Virus record (IMG/VR): IMGVR_UViG_3300042868_005963
Location: 1-24,754 of that record
Direction: 5' to 3' (one strand)
From: a virus
DNA: 24,754 nt
Shown here in pieces: positions 1 through 7,078 of the stretch. Both the position numbers and the translations under genes were made by a program. Positions within the stretch are counted from its first letter, which is position 1; each line of letters begins with the position of its first letter. The notes beneath the pieces were generated by a model that saw only the letters and a program-made list of their open reading frames with translations, was not told the origin of the DNA and made no database searches.

Positions 1-2
1 AA

Positions 3-1619
3 GCTGCTGTACAAGGCTTTAAGTCAGGTCTTGTTGGAGGATTTGGTGCGGCTGAAGGAAGCCCAGAACAACAAGCAATTTCTACAGGTATTAGTGGTGT
101 AACAGGATTAGTAGCAGCTCCAGCATTGCAATTAGGTGCTAGAGTTGTTAAAAATGTATCTCAACCTATTCTTAAGTCTATGTTTGCTGACCCAGATGTA
201 ACAGGGTTAGAAGCTGGTAGAAACTTAGTTAAAGAAGCATTAAAGTCTGACGTAGGTTCAGTAGATGAAGCTATTAATACAGTACTTCAAAATGCTGGCA
301 AACCATATACATTAGCTGATATTGGCCCTAATACTAGAGCTTATTTAGACGCTGTAAACCTTATTCCATCACCAGCAAAACAAACAGCCAAAAAGTTTTT
401 AGAGCAACGTGATAAAGGTATTTCAGCACGTTTAACTTCAGACTTACAAGAAGCATTTGGTACTACAGCATCATTCTTTGATGAGTTTAACGCTCTTAAA
501 GCAGCCAGAACTGATCTAGGTAAAAAGATGTATGCCAATGCTTTTAATAAACAAGTGCCAGTTAATAGAGAACTTACAGACTTATTAGGCCGTCCAAGCG
601 TACAACAAGCGTATGCAAGAGGTATTAATATTGCACAAGAAAAAGGTATTAAAGTTCCTAATGTAGTGGTAAATGCACAAGGCCAGTTAGTCACAGCAGA
701 TAATAAACTTGTACCTGCAGTAGATACAGAGTTTTTACATTACGTTAAAATGGGTTTAGATGATCTTGTATATACAGGTAAGTCACCATCTAGCGGTATT
801 GGTAATACACAACTAAACTCTATTAAAGACACTAGATCTCAATTCTTAAATTACATTGACAAAAATAACCCATCTTATAAGTCAGCACGTAATTATTGGG
901 CAGATGATACAGCTACTATGGATGCTATGCAGTCAGGTAGAACATTCTTAAAGTCTAACCCAGATCAATTAAAAGCTGATATTAAAAAGATGTCTACATC
1001 TGAAAAAGAAGCATTTAGACTTGGCGCTATGTCAGATCTTATTGAGCGTGTAGGTGGCCAGTCTACAGATACAGTTGTACCTATGACTGCTAACGTAGCA
1101 CGTAATATTCTTAAAGATCCTAAGCGTGTAGCTCTTATTAAAGCCACTTTCCCAGATAATGAATTAGGCCAAAACAAATTTAACCAGTTCATTAAAAACT
1201 TCCAAACAGAAATGGAAATGAAAGCTACATCTGGTCAGGTATTAACTGGATCACAAACAGCAGGCAGACAAGAAGCCGCTAAAGCAGTACGTGGCACTAT
1301 TGCTCAAGAAGCACCAAGTATTGATGCACAAAACTTAATATTTAATGCTCTTAAAATGGATGCTACACAAATGAATGAGCAGCAACTTAAGTCAACAGCT
1401 AACGAAGTAGTTAAGATATTGACTGAGACTGATCCTGCAAGACTGCAACAAATTGCTAGAGAACTTACTACACGCAGACCATCTGAAATTGTTTCAGACG
1501 TATTAACTAGAGGCGGAAGAGGCCTTATTAGTCCATATACAACAGGCGGTGTTGCTGGTAAGTTTGGAGCTACAACTCAACAAAGATACTTCCCAAGCCT
1601 ATTGGGTACTCCACAGTAA
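3..1619 (+). CDS. Large Ala/Gly-rich phage protein, 3' part only (ejection/internal virion-like)
   Basis: The frame is open from the first bases of the window, so the gene begins upstream; the first internal Met is at 126. I do not recognise a family. The visible N-terminal portion is rich in Gly, Ala and Val (about residues 1-45 of what is seen) and looks like a membrane-associating or flexible segment. The rest is hydrophilic, Lys/Gln/Thr-rich and predicted helical, ending in a Gly-rich, Tyr/Phe-containing tail. Large proteins of this texture next to lysis genes are often internal virion or DNA-ejection proteins; that role is inferred from composition and position. The next small gene follows after 6 bases. 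Confidence 0.7.
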   Translation, partial: AAVQGFKSGLVGGFGAAEGSPEQQAISTGISGVTGLVAAPALQLGARVVKNVSQPILKSMFADPDVTGLEAGRNLVKEALKSDVGSVDEAINTVLQNAGKPYTLADIGPNTRAYLDAVNLIPSPAKQTAKKFLEQRDKGISARLTSDLQEAFGTTASFFDEFNALKAARTDLGKKMYANAFNKQVPVNRELTDLLGRPSVQQAYARGINIAQEKGIKVPNVVVNAQGQLVTADNKLVPAVDTEFLHYVKMGLDDLVYTGKSPSSGIGNTQLNSIKDTRSQFLNYIDKNNPSYKSARNYWADDTATMDAMQSGRTFLKSNPDQLKADIKKMSTSEKEAFRLGAMSDLIERVGGQSTDTVVPMTANVARNILKDPKRVALIKATFPDNELGQNKFNQFIKNFQTEMEMKATSGQVLTGSQTAGRQEAAKAVRGTIAQEAPSIDAQNLIFNALKMDATQMNEQQLKSTANEVVKILTETDPARLQQIARELTTRRPSEIVSDVLTRGGRGLISPYTTGGVAGKFGATTQQRYFPSLLGTPQ

Positions 1620-1625
1620 AGGACT

Positions 1626-1787
1626 ATGATGGTTAAAACAGATGTAGAAGCACGTTTAAGTACGCATGAAGAAGTATGTGCATTACGTTATGAGCAAATA
1701 AACGCAAGACTCAAACGCCTAGAGCAAATACTTTTAGGCACAGCAGGTTTCGTTATCGTATTTTTGTTAACACACTTTACAAAATGA
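1626..1787 (+). CDS. Small XhlA-like coiled-coil membrane protein (53 aa)
   Basis: The gene encodes 53 residues starting at the first of two adjacent ATGs, behind an AAAGGA-like ribosome binding site that overlaps the end of the previous gene. Residues about 5-36 are amphipathic and charged (a coiled coil containing ARLKRLEQ), followed by one membrane segment at about 37-50 (GTAGFVIVFLLT) and a short basic tail. This order, helix then C-terminal membrane anchor, is that of XhlA-type haemolysin/holin-accessory proteins found in phage lysis cassettes. Its stop overlaps the next start as ATGA, so translation is likely coupled. The lysis role rests on architecture and neighbours, not on a sequence match I could compute. 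Confidence 0.6.
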   Translation: MMVKTDVEARLSTHEEVCALRYEQINARLKRLEQILLGTAGFVIVFLLTHFTK

Positions 1788-2143
1788 CATTTATTACAGA
1801 GCAAAATATAAGCAACCTTTATTCTGCTCTAATTGACATGCCAATATTTGATGAGTACAAGTTACCTCCCGCTTCACGAGTTGACTTTGTAATAGTGCAT
1901 GACGATACTATATGCGGACAATATGAGCCTCCAGAAGCTGGTGAACCTCATATCATTACTATATCTACTGCACGTCATTCTCATTTGTATCCTGTCTTAA
2001 TGACTTTATGCCATGAACTTATCCACATGTGCGTATATATAGACTCACCTAAAACCGAACAGTACGCCAGTCATAAAGGTTTATTTTTAAAACTACAAAA
2101 ACGTGTAGCCAAGATGTATGGCTTTGACCCTAAAGAATTATAA
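1784..2143 (+). CDS. SprT-like zinc metalloprotease (119 aa)
   Basis: This 119-residue protein carries the zincin motif HELIH at residues 77-81, inside a hydrophobic helix (LMTLCHELIHMCVY), with a further His at 97 (ASHKGLF) that could be the third zinc ligand. This layout (HExxH followed by a His about 16 residues on, in SHKG-F context) resembles the SprT/Spartan-like domain, which is a DNA-protein-crosslink protease in cellular proteins. The phage version is only the compact catalytic domain, with no zinc ribbon. It overlaps the XhlA-like gene by 4 bases and the holin-like frame downstream. Its substrate is unknown; virion maturation, host attack or lysis are all possible. Confidence 0.65.
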   Translation: MTFITEQNISNLYSALIDMPIFDEYKLPPASRVDFVIVHDDTICGQYEPPEAGEPHIITISTARHSHLYPVLMTLCHELIHMCVYIDSPKTEQYASHKGLFLKLQKRVAKMYGFDPKEL

Positions 2144-2525
2144 GGAGAATATCATAGACCCAATTACCATATTAGCAGCATTAGGGCCATTAGCAGTAGA
2201 CTTAGGTAAGTCTCTTATTACTCGCTTTATAGCACCTGATCAATTTAAACCAGCTACTATAGAACAGTATGCGCAAATGAAACAAATTGACTTAGAGTTC
2301 TTTAAAGTTATGAATGAAGCTGGTGGTGGTAATCCATCATACCCTTGGGTAGAAGCTATCATAAGACTTATGAGACCTGTTATAGGGCTGCTTGTGCTTT
2401 CTACATGGGTTATTATGCACCTTAATGGTACAGCAACACCTGAAGTAGATAACTTTGCTAGCGCTGTTGGCTTCTATCTATTCGGTGAACGCTCATTACT
2501 ACACATTAAAAAAAGTGCTAAATGA
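2118..2525 (+). CDS. Holin-like membrane protein, 3-TM gene-transfer-release type; start uncertain
   Basis: From the ATG at 2118 the protein has 135 residues. It has a hydrophobic N-terminal part (ITILAALGPLAVDLG), a polar middle, a strong membrane segment after MRPVIG (LLVLSTWVIMHL) and a third, weaker C-terminal segment (FASAVGFYLFGERSLLH). The RP-x-IG-LL feature and size resemble the holin family with three segments described for gene-transfer-agent release. The ATG at 2118 lies inside the protease gene with little Shine-Dalgarno sequence. A good AAGGAG at 2142-2147 instead points to a start near 2151-2163, where only ATC, ATA and ATT codons exist. The stop overlaps the next ATG (ATGA). 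Confidence 0.6.
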   Translation: MALTLKNYKENIIDPITILAALGPLAVDLGKSLITRFIAPDQFKPATIEQYAQMKQIDLEFFKVMNEAGGGNPSYPWVEAIIRLMRPVIGLLVLSTWVIMHLNGTATPEVDNFASAVGFYLFGERSLLHIKKSAK

Positions 2526-2680
2526 TATTCTTAAAGATACTTAACTTTATTGGGTTAAATATACTTAAACTTATTGTAGTAGGACTGCTATTTATAATCA
2601 TGGGTATTGCATTAGTATTTATTGTTCTTATGGACTATCTTACTATTTTTTTAAAGCATATTAATTCTTATGTTAATTGA
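2522..2680 (+). CDS. Small hydrophobic membrane protein (52 aa)
   Basis: This 52-residue ORF overlaps the holin-like gene by 4 bases (ATGA) and the following DUF5675 gene by 11 bases, which supports it as a genuine coupled gene. Nearly the whole protein is hydrophobic: a first amphipathic stretch (FLKILNFIGLNILK) and a membrane segment at about 18-38 (IVVGLLFIIMGIALVFIVL), ending in a short polar tail. Its position in the cassette suggests a second holin, antiholin or spanin-like component, but there is no lipobox and no diagnostic motif, so this is a guess from context. Confidence 0.5.
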   Translation: MIFLKILNFIGLNILKLIVVGLLFIIMGIALVFIVLMDYLTIFLKHINSYVN

Positions 2681-3059
2681 AGTTAAAAGGTTTGAATTTA
2701 AAGACACACATACGATAGGCAAGATGTATGTAGACGGTGTATATGAATGTTATACACTAGAAGATGTAGTCAGAAATGGCACTAAAGTGTTAGGTAAGAC
2801 TGCTATCCCTACCGGTGAATATAAACTCATTATAGACGCATCTGTACGTTTTAAACAGGACATGCCACACATACTTAACGTTCCTAACTTTACAGGTGTT
2901 CGTATTCATTCAGGCAACACTTCAGCAGATACAGATGGATGTATATTACTTGGCTCAACATGGGCAGGTAAAGACTTTATAGGTAACTCTAAAATAGCTT
3001 ATAAGAAGTTCTTTGACAAACTAAAGAAAGCTAAAACAGCCACTATTAAGATATGCTAG
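2670..3059 (+). CDS. DUF5675 family protein, possible peptidoglycan-acting enzyme
   Basis: This 129-residue protein matches DUF5675 as I know it: GKTAIPTGEY at about 42-51, then MPHILNVP and GVRIHSGN, and DTDGCILLG at about 87-95. The pairing of a His (80, in RIHSGN) with a Gly-Cys about ten residues later (Gly90-Cys91) resembles the active-site layout of L,D-transpeptidase-like (YkuD) enzymes. Together with its place among holin-like genes, this makes a lysin or other cell-wall role reasonable, but the family has no proven function that I can cite. It has no signal peptide, as expected for a holin-dependent cytoplasmic enzyme. Confidence 0.75.
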   Translation: MLIEVKRFEFKDTHTIGKMYVDGVYECYTLEDVVRNGTKVLGKTAIPTGEYKLIIDASVRFKQDMPHILNVPNFTGVRIHSGNTSADTDGCILLGSTWAGKDFIGNSKIAYKKFFDKLKKAKTATIKIC

Positions 3060-3166
3060 AGTATTTTATTTGTGATGTATTATGTTTTATAGATCATTTT
3101 AAGCTATTGATAATGGTAGTTATTTTATTATTAGTGTACAATAGGCAAAACAACCATCAAGGATAG
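3053..3166 (+). CDS. Possible tiny single-pass membrane protein (37 aa)
   Basis: This short ORF overlaps the end of the DUF5675 gene by 7 bases and ends 2 bases before the phosphoesterase start. It encodes a hydrophobic core (KLLIMVVILLLVY, about residues 17-29) followed by a polar NRQNNHQG tail. Filling the gap exactly between two genes, with typical coupling, argues for a real gene; the small size and Leu/Ile-rich AT composition argue for caution. The sequence just before its stop also contains the AAGGA ribosome binding site of the next gene. No function is assigned. Confidence 0.35.
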   Translation: MLEYFICDVLCFIDHFKLLIMVVILLLVYNRQNNHQG

Positions 3167-3168
3167 TT

Positions 3169-3876
3169 ATGTCTAAATATAAGTCGGTATTAGTAATATC
3201 TGATCTTCACATTCCTTATCATCATCCTGACGCATTTGCTTTTCTTAAAGCATTAAAAACTAAATACAAGTTTGACCATGTAGTTAATATAGGTGATGAG
3301 TTAGATCAACACGCTATATCTATGCACGAACATAACCCAGACTTATATTCTCCTGGACATGAATTAGAGCAAGCTAAAAAGCACGTAAAAGAATTAGAAA
3401 AAATATTTCCTAAGATGGTCTTAGTTCATTCTAACCATAGCTCTTTAGTTTATCGCAGAGCGTTAAAGTATGGACTTCCAAAGGCATATTTAAAACACTA
3501 TAACGAGTTTTTAGGGGTAGGAAAAGGCTGGGAGTGGGTGGATGACCACACAATAACATTAAGTGATAACTCTAGGTGTTTCTTTACTCACGGCCTCTCT
3601 GCAGACGTTTTAAAGGTAGCCCAGCAGTATGGAATGAATACAGTCCAGGGTCACTATCATACTAAATTCAGTATTGGATATTACAGTAACCCAGATGCAC
3701 TAATTTGGGGAATGCAAGTGGGTTGTTTAATACATCAAAAGTCTATGGCGTTTGACTATGCCAAAAACTTTAAGAGCAGGTTCATTGTAGGATGCGGTGT
3801 AATTATAAACGGACAACCTAAATTAATGCCTATGGTTCTTAACACAAACGGTAGGTGGATCGGAAAAATAGCATAG
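3169..3876 (+). CDS. Calcineurin-like metallophosphoesterase (235 aa)
   Basis: The motif series of the metallophosphoesterase superfamily is present in order: D-x-H in SDLHIP (Asp12, His14), GDELD at 42-46 (Asp43), SNHSS at 88-92 (Asn89, His90) in place of the usual GNH, THG at 140-142 (His141) and GHYH at 161-164 (His162, His164). These are the two-metal ligands and the catalytic His position. The length fits a stand-alone domain. The gene has a clear AAGGA ribosome binding site about 6 bases before the ATG. The substrate is not readable; phage members have been proposed to act on nucleic-acid or nucleotide phosphoesters. It lies after the lysis genes in the + strand group. Confidence 0.85.
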   Translation: MSKYKSVLVISDLHIPYHHPDAFAFLKALKTKYKFDHVVNIGDELDQHAISMHEHNPDLYSPGHELEQAKKHVKELEKIFPKMVLVHSNHSSLVYRRALKYGLPKAYLKHYNEFLGVGKGWEWVDDHTITLSDNSRCFFTHGLSADVLKVAQQYGMNTVQGHYHTKFSIGYYSNPDALIWGMQVGCLIHQKSMAFDYAKNFKSRFIVGCGVIINGQPKLMPMVLNTNGRWIGKIA

Positions 3877-3887
3877 AAAGGTTTATC

Positions 3888-4049
3888 ATGCAAATTCAGC
3901 CATTAATTGATCAATTGGTAGGAGATAAAATTGTAGAGGCTGAAGCGTATTTTGATGAGAATGTATTAGCTTTAACATTCGAGTCAGGTCTTTATGTAGA
4001 AATTACAGTTGACTCTGTACACTACGAACTCCCAGAACTAGATGACTAA
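3888..4049 (+). CDS. Small acidic protein of unknown function (53 aa)
   Basis: I place the start at the ATG at 3888 because a GAAAGG ribosome binding site precedes it by about 6 bases; an earlier in-frame ATG at 3855 lies inside the phosphoesterase gene and lacks one. The 53 residues are acidic (many Asp/Glu, ending PELDD) and predicted as an N-terminal helix followed by beta strands. No family is recognised. It may act with the phosphoesterase, whose gene ends 12 bases upstream. Confidence 0.5.
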   Translation: MQIQPLIDQLVGDKIVEAEAYFDENVLALTFESGLYVEITVDSVHYELPELDD

Positions 4050-4060
4050 AGGATAGAATT

Positions 4061-5023
4061 ATGAAAGTAATACGTGGACTTGTTGTGGATGACAATGGTA
4101 AGCCATTGCCAAACGTACCACAGCTCACTAAAAAAGATATTAAAGAGATGGCTCAACTTGCTGCATCTGGAGCATCTATGGCCTATCCTCCTATTGGTAT
4201 TCCATTAGGCGCTTATGAAATGTATCAAGGTTATGCCAACCAAGATCCTATTCAAGGTTTGTTAGGCGCTTTAACATCTGCTGGAGGAGTTGCAGGTACT
4301 GTGGCTAAAGCTCCAGGTGCTGCATTAAAGTATGCAGAAGGCCAACGTAAAATGTCACCTGTCAATATTAATATTGAAGCTACATCTCCGAATATATTAC
4401 AAAGAGCCAATGAAACACCAGCAGGACGTGCTTTATCTGATCTAAGATATAACACAGCTCAAGAAGCTGCTGCAGCTAAAGGCATGCAATATGCTAATGT
4501 ACCTCCATCTAAAATGCAAGGTGTATGGGTAGATCCAACAACAGGCGCAGAAGAATTTAATAGAGTATACAGTCAAAACTTAGGCCCTATAAATAGAATG
4601 AATATTCAGAAGTCTGGGCCATTATCACAATATGCTCAGTCAATGGGAGGTGACTTAGGACAAATTGGTATAGGAGCTGCACGCTTTACTAAAATACCTA
4701 TGAACTTAAACAAAGATGCAGCTACTGGTCTTCTTTATGAAAACGTAACATCAAAACAAATTATTGAAGCAGGTAAAAAATTAAACCCTAAAGAAATTGT
4801 AGTATCAGCAACGCCTAATGGTGGTATGTTGGTATTTGATCCTAAGATAGCATTTGATCCTAGTCGTGCAATAAAAGTTAAACAATTAGCAAGTGAATTA
4901 AAAGGTGTAGCTAAGAGTCCAAAATATGGACTCCTAGACTCTGCTTACTATGAGACAGATGCTATTGCTCAGGGCGCTTATATGAACCCTGTTGACGAGC
5001 TACTTCGTCTAAGAGGCTTTTAA
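4061..5023 (+). CDS. Unknown phage protein with Gly/Ala hydrophobic N-terminal region (320 aa)
   Basis: A GGATAG ribosome binding site precedes the ATG. The N-terminal third includes a hydrophobic, Gly/Ala/Pro-rich stretch (about residues 32-85, with AYPPIGIPLGAYEMYQGYA and LLGALTSAGGVAGTVA) that resembles membrane-interacting segments of ejection proteins. The remainder is mixed alpha/beta with no motif I recognise (VVSATPNGGMLVFDPKIAF is beta-rich). It is the last + gene before the strand switch and overlaps the converging gene below by 62 bases. A structural, injected or effector role is possible; none can be chosen from sequence. Confidence 0.6.
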   Translation: MKVIRGLVVDDNGKPLPNVPQLTKKDIKEMAQLAASGASMAYPPIGIPLGAYEMYQGYANQDPIQGLLGALTSAGGVAGTVAKAPGAALKYAEGQRKMSPVNINIEATSPNILQRANETPAGRALSDLRYNTAQEAAAAKGMQYANVPPSKMQGVWVDPTTGAEEFNRVYSQNLGPINRMNIQKSGPLSQYAQSMGGDLGQIGIGAARFTKIPMNLNKDAATGLLYENVTSKQIIEAGKKLNPKEIVVSATPNGGMLVFDPKIAFDPSRAIKVKQLASELKGVAKSPKYGLLDSAYYETDAIAQGAYMNPVDELLRLRGF

Positions 5024-5339
5024 GTCTTTTAGGATCAAACTCGTAGTCTTCGTAAAAGTTATTTAAAGCATAAGATAAAAATGCACCTTTGGCAGCAGCT
5101 AAAGGAGGATAATGAGCCTTTATATAAGGCTCACTACCATGCAATACATTTACATTTAATTCATCTAATGCTTCACAATAACACCACTCTATAAACCTGC
5201 ATGCCACTTCAATATACTTTGGCACTCTGTGGGTTTTGTAACGCTCTATCTGATCATCACTCAACCCTAGCCAGTCTATCAAGTCTTCCTCATCAAGATC
5301 CAGTCTTTGTTGCCATTCATTAAAGTTAAAGTAAGTCAT
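4962..5339 (-). CDS. Small putative HTH-like protein, last gene of leftward operon (125 aa)
   Basis: I choose the start at 5339 (MTYFNF) because a GAGGT ribosome binding site lies 5-6 bases upstream, overlapping the stop of the preceding gene; the longer frame starting at 5372 lacks one. Residues about 24-48 (WLGLSDDQIERYKTHRVP) resemble the end of an Xre-type helix-turn-helix, where a GLS turn is followed by a recognition helix and a VPK step, but the match is weak. The rest is predicted helical with several Trp and Tyr. The gene converges on and overlaps the end of the + strand gene by 62 bases. Function is unknown; a small regulator is one option. Confidence 0.6.
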   Translation of the reverse strand: MTYFNFNEWQQRLDLDEEDLIDWLGLSDDQIERYKTHRVPKYIEVACRFIEWCYCEALDELNVNVLHGSEPYIKAHYPPLAAAKGAFLSYALNNFYEDYEFDPKRLKSLLDEVARQQGSYKRPEQ

Positions 5340-5340
5340 A

Positions 5341-5787
5341 TTACACCTCACTTTCCTTCCATGTATTGCCATTAGCTATACACTTAACTCCAATACCTCC
5401 AGTAAGTGCATATTGTTTATATGGCTCTGGCTTATCAATTAATACGTAAGGCTTATTATATTTGCCAATATTAATATCAATATAAAAGGCTGTATTAAAA
5501 TAGTCAATTTGTGAATTTGACTCGTCATACCATTCGCCAACCAATTTTATAGTATCTAATACTTCATTCAAAAATTGTTTAGCTTTACCTTCATAATGAC
5601 TAGCAACATGATAAACATTCACTTGCTGATAATTGCTGCCAAAATTTATATCACCAGATACCACATTAACTACTAATGTTGAATGATATGAGTTTCTAGC
5701 TAATGTTGCTTTAATACCATATTTATTAAAAATAGGTTTTAATGCAGCATGTATTTTTGTTTTAGTTTCAGTATTAATGTAAGCCAT
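5341..5787 (-). CDS. Unknown phage protein, possibly LPD29-like (148 aa)
   Basis: The gene starts with TAATG coupling to the clamp gene (1-base overlap) behind a perfect AGGAGG. The N-terminal half (HAALKPIFNKYGIKATLARN, then a beta-strand pair VVNVVSGDINF) resembles small alpha/beta domains I associate with LPD29-type modules, in which a short helix is followed by strands and a surface of Ser/Tyr residues. The C-terminal half contains YFNTAFYIDINIGKYNKPY, a pattern I associate with T4-like and other phage unknowns. There are no catalytic motifs. Co-transcription with the sliding clamp suggests a role in DNA replication or its control. Confidence 0.6.
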   Translation of the reverse strand: MAYINTETKTKIHAALKPIFNKYGIKATLARNSYHSTLVVNVVSGDINFGSNYQQVNVYHVASHYEGKAKQFLNEVLDTIKLVGEWYDESNSQIDYFNTAFYIDINIGKYNKPYVLIDKPEPYKQYALTGGIGVKCIANGNTWKESEV

Positions 5788-6437
5788 TATGCAGCCTCCT
5801 TTACAGATACTTTAGGTTCGTCAAATATAAACTTTGGTGCGCCTGTAATAGATGACTCAACTCTTAATGGTGAAATAACACCAACACAGTCAGGGCAGTC
5901 AAGATCAACTAATGCTGGTTTGATACCATTTTGACTTAATGATGCTTTTTTATTTTTAACGCCAGAGATATATTCTGCGGCCTTATTAAAGTCATTAAGA
6001 TATGTAAAGTCATAATTACCAGCTTCATAAGATACTGACTCAGGAAATACTCTTCTAAAGTCAGGATACTTGCCTTCTATTGGACGTGCTTCTAACCTAA
6101 CTGCATCATTCACAACGTGTATTTTCTTAACCACATTGTTTTCAACTTCTAATGATATGCTAGCTGCACCTAATGTTGACTTAACTTTAAGTAAGGCATC
6201 AATAGTCTCAATAGGAATAACTACTCCTAATGTATCTCTACCGTGCTGTACTTCGTTATGATAGACTGCTGTACTTAATAGTCGGTGACCATCAGTTGCA
6301 ACAAAGATAGTGTTATATTTATTAAACTCAACGTAAACACCATTAAGGTAATATCTTACGTCTTTTTTAGCCACAAAAAGTTTAAGTGCTTTTAAGTGGC
6401 CAAGTTGTACTAATACTTCATATTTAAACGTTGTCAT
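5787..6437 (-). CDS. dnaN: Short DnaN-like sliding clamp (216 aa)
   Basis: The start at 6437 is set by AAAGGAG six bases upstream; the earlier ATG at 6455 has none. Residues about 25-55 contain VRYYLNGVYVEF and VATDGHRLLSTAVY, the signature of the middle domain of the bacterial DNA polymerase III beta clamp. VVIPIETIDALL follows, then EGKYPDFRRVFP at about 122-133, the other hallmark. A bacterial clamp has about 366 residues in three domains; here domain 1 is missing and the third is short. The product is a polymerase processivity ring, possibly of different stoichiometry. No polymerase gene is in the window. It is the first gene behind the promoter at 6501-6529. Confidence 0.82.
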   Translation of the reverse strand: MTTFKYEVLVQLGHLKALKLFVAKKDVRYYLNGVYVEFNKYNTIFVATDGHRLLSTAVYHNEVQHGRDTLGVVIPIETIDALLKVKSTLGAASISLEVENNVVKKIHVVNDAVRLEARPIEGKYPDFRRVFPESVSYEAGNYDFTYLNDFNKAAEYISGVKNKKASLSQNGIKPALVDLDCPDCVGVISPLRVESSITGAPKFIFDEPKVSVKEAA

Positions 6438-6500
6438 GCTGTTCTCCTTTAGCAAAATTTCTTGATCGCCTGCAAGTAGATATAAATTAACGATATGTGT

Positions 6501-6529
6501 ATGCTATATATTTGCTAGCATGATGTCAA
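6501..6529 (-). promoter_or_regulatory. Strong sigma70-type promoter for the clamp operon
   Basis: On the minus strand the sequence reads TTGACA (6529-6524), a 17-base spacer, then TAGCAT (6506-6501). The -35 is a perfect consensus and the -10 matches 4 of 6. A/T-rich tracts lie upstream and could act as an UP element. Transcription would start about 60 bases before the clamp gene at 6437. This would give the clamp and the two genes after it their own promoter inside the leftward operon. The spacer contains the palindrome TGCTAGCA. Confidence 0.7.
6511..6520. promoter_or_regulatory. Candidate operator TGCTAGCA in a promoter spacer
   Basis: The palindrome TGCTAGCA (6513-6520), preceded by TT in the + direction, lies between the -35 and -10 of the clamp promoter. 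The same ten bases TTTGCTAGCA recur at 10857-10866 in the spacer of the rightward early promoter. Shared placement in two promoters suggests a common DNA-binding protein; this is an inference from position. Confidence 0.4.
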
Positions 6530-6572
6530 CACTTTTTTGTAAATATTTTTAATTATTTTATAAGTCATTGTT

Positions 6573-6935
6573 TTACTTGAGTTTCCACCATGTATTTATA
6601 TAGCTTTTTAATGCTTCTGGGCCTTTATTTATGTAAATAAGTTTATCTTTTCCTACTTGATAAAAGTTATCTACTTCAGTTCTTTCATTATCACTATGCC
6701 CATATATAACTAAAACGGTAAAGTTTTCTTGAGCCGCCAATCCTTTTAATACTATTTTTTGACCCATTGACATAGGTTCATTGTGATGCTTCCACTCGCC
6801 TACCAAAAATTTTTTACCGTCTTTACATATAACCATATCTAGGTTTGTTGGCAATATATTTTTACCTGGGATCATTCCAGATAAAAAGCCAAAGTCTATA
6901 AACTTGGCATTACTATTGCGCATACCTAACGTCAT
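6573..6935 (-). CDS. PD-(D/E)XK nuclease-like protein (120 aa)
   Basis: The protein has a core compatible with the PD-(D/E)XK fold: Asp33 in NLDMVI, a strand with Glu47-x-Lys49 (LVGEWKHH), and Gln59 in a following helix (MGQKIVLKGLA), then a strand ending in a small turn (FTVLVIYG). This D...ExK...Q spacing is seen in Holliday-junction resolvase-like and phage endonuclease domains. It overlaps the upstream small gene by 4 bases (ATGA). The activity would be DNA cleavage in replication or recombination, consistent with the exonuclease and annealing protein encoded upstream. The short length and lack of database comparison keep this tentative. Confidence 0.6.
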   Translation of the reverse strand: MTLGMRNSNAKFIDFGFLSGMIPGKNILPTNLDMVICKDGKKFLVGEWKHHNEPMSMGQKIVLKGLAAQENFTVLVIYGHSDNERTEVDNFYQVGKDKLIYINKGPEALKSYINTWWKLK

Positions 6936-7078
6936 ACGCAGATGATCATATCCTTAGATACTGTGCAAACAGTTACAGTACCGTCTGGCCCAATAATAGT
7001 TTGACCAAAAGATTGTTCAGTCCAAATAATAGCTAATGCAGCTAATATAGTTACGACTATCCAATATGTTTTATTCAT
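6932..7078 (-). CDS. Tiny secreted or membrane-anchored protein (48 aa)
   Basis: This 48-codon gene fills the gap between two leftward genes, overlapping the one before by 8 bases and the one after by 4 (ATGA), which is strong evidence that it is real. Residues 1-26 form a classical signal-like segment: MNK, a hydrophobic run (WIVVTILAALAIIW), then TEQSFG-Q, where cleavage after SFG is plausible. The mature part is a short beta-type domain (IIGPDGTVTVCTV...MIICV) with two Cys that could form a disulfide outside the cytoplasm. No family name is known to me; envelope modification or superinfection exclusion are possibilities. Confidence 0.6.
   Translation of the reverse strand: MNKTYWIVVTILAALAIIWTEQSFGQTIIGPDGTVTVCTVSKDMIICV

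Noticed and set aside
341-694. Minus-strand 117-codon ORF inside the large + gene
   Set aside because: It is a shadow of the + frame: no ribosome binding site, odd Cys/Leu-rich composition and no neighbours on that strand.
5749-5934. Plus-strand 61-codon ORF over the clamp gene end
   Set aside because: It lies opposite two well-supported leftward genes with good ribosome binding sites; no start signal of its own.
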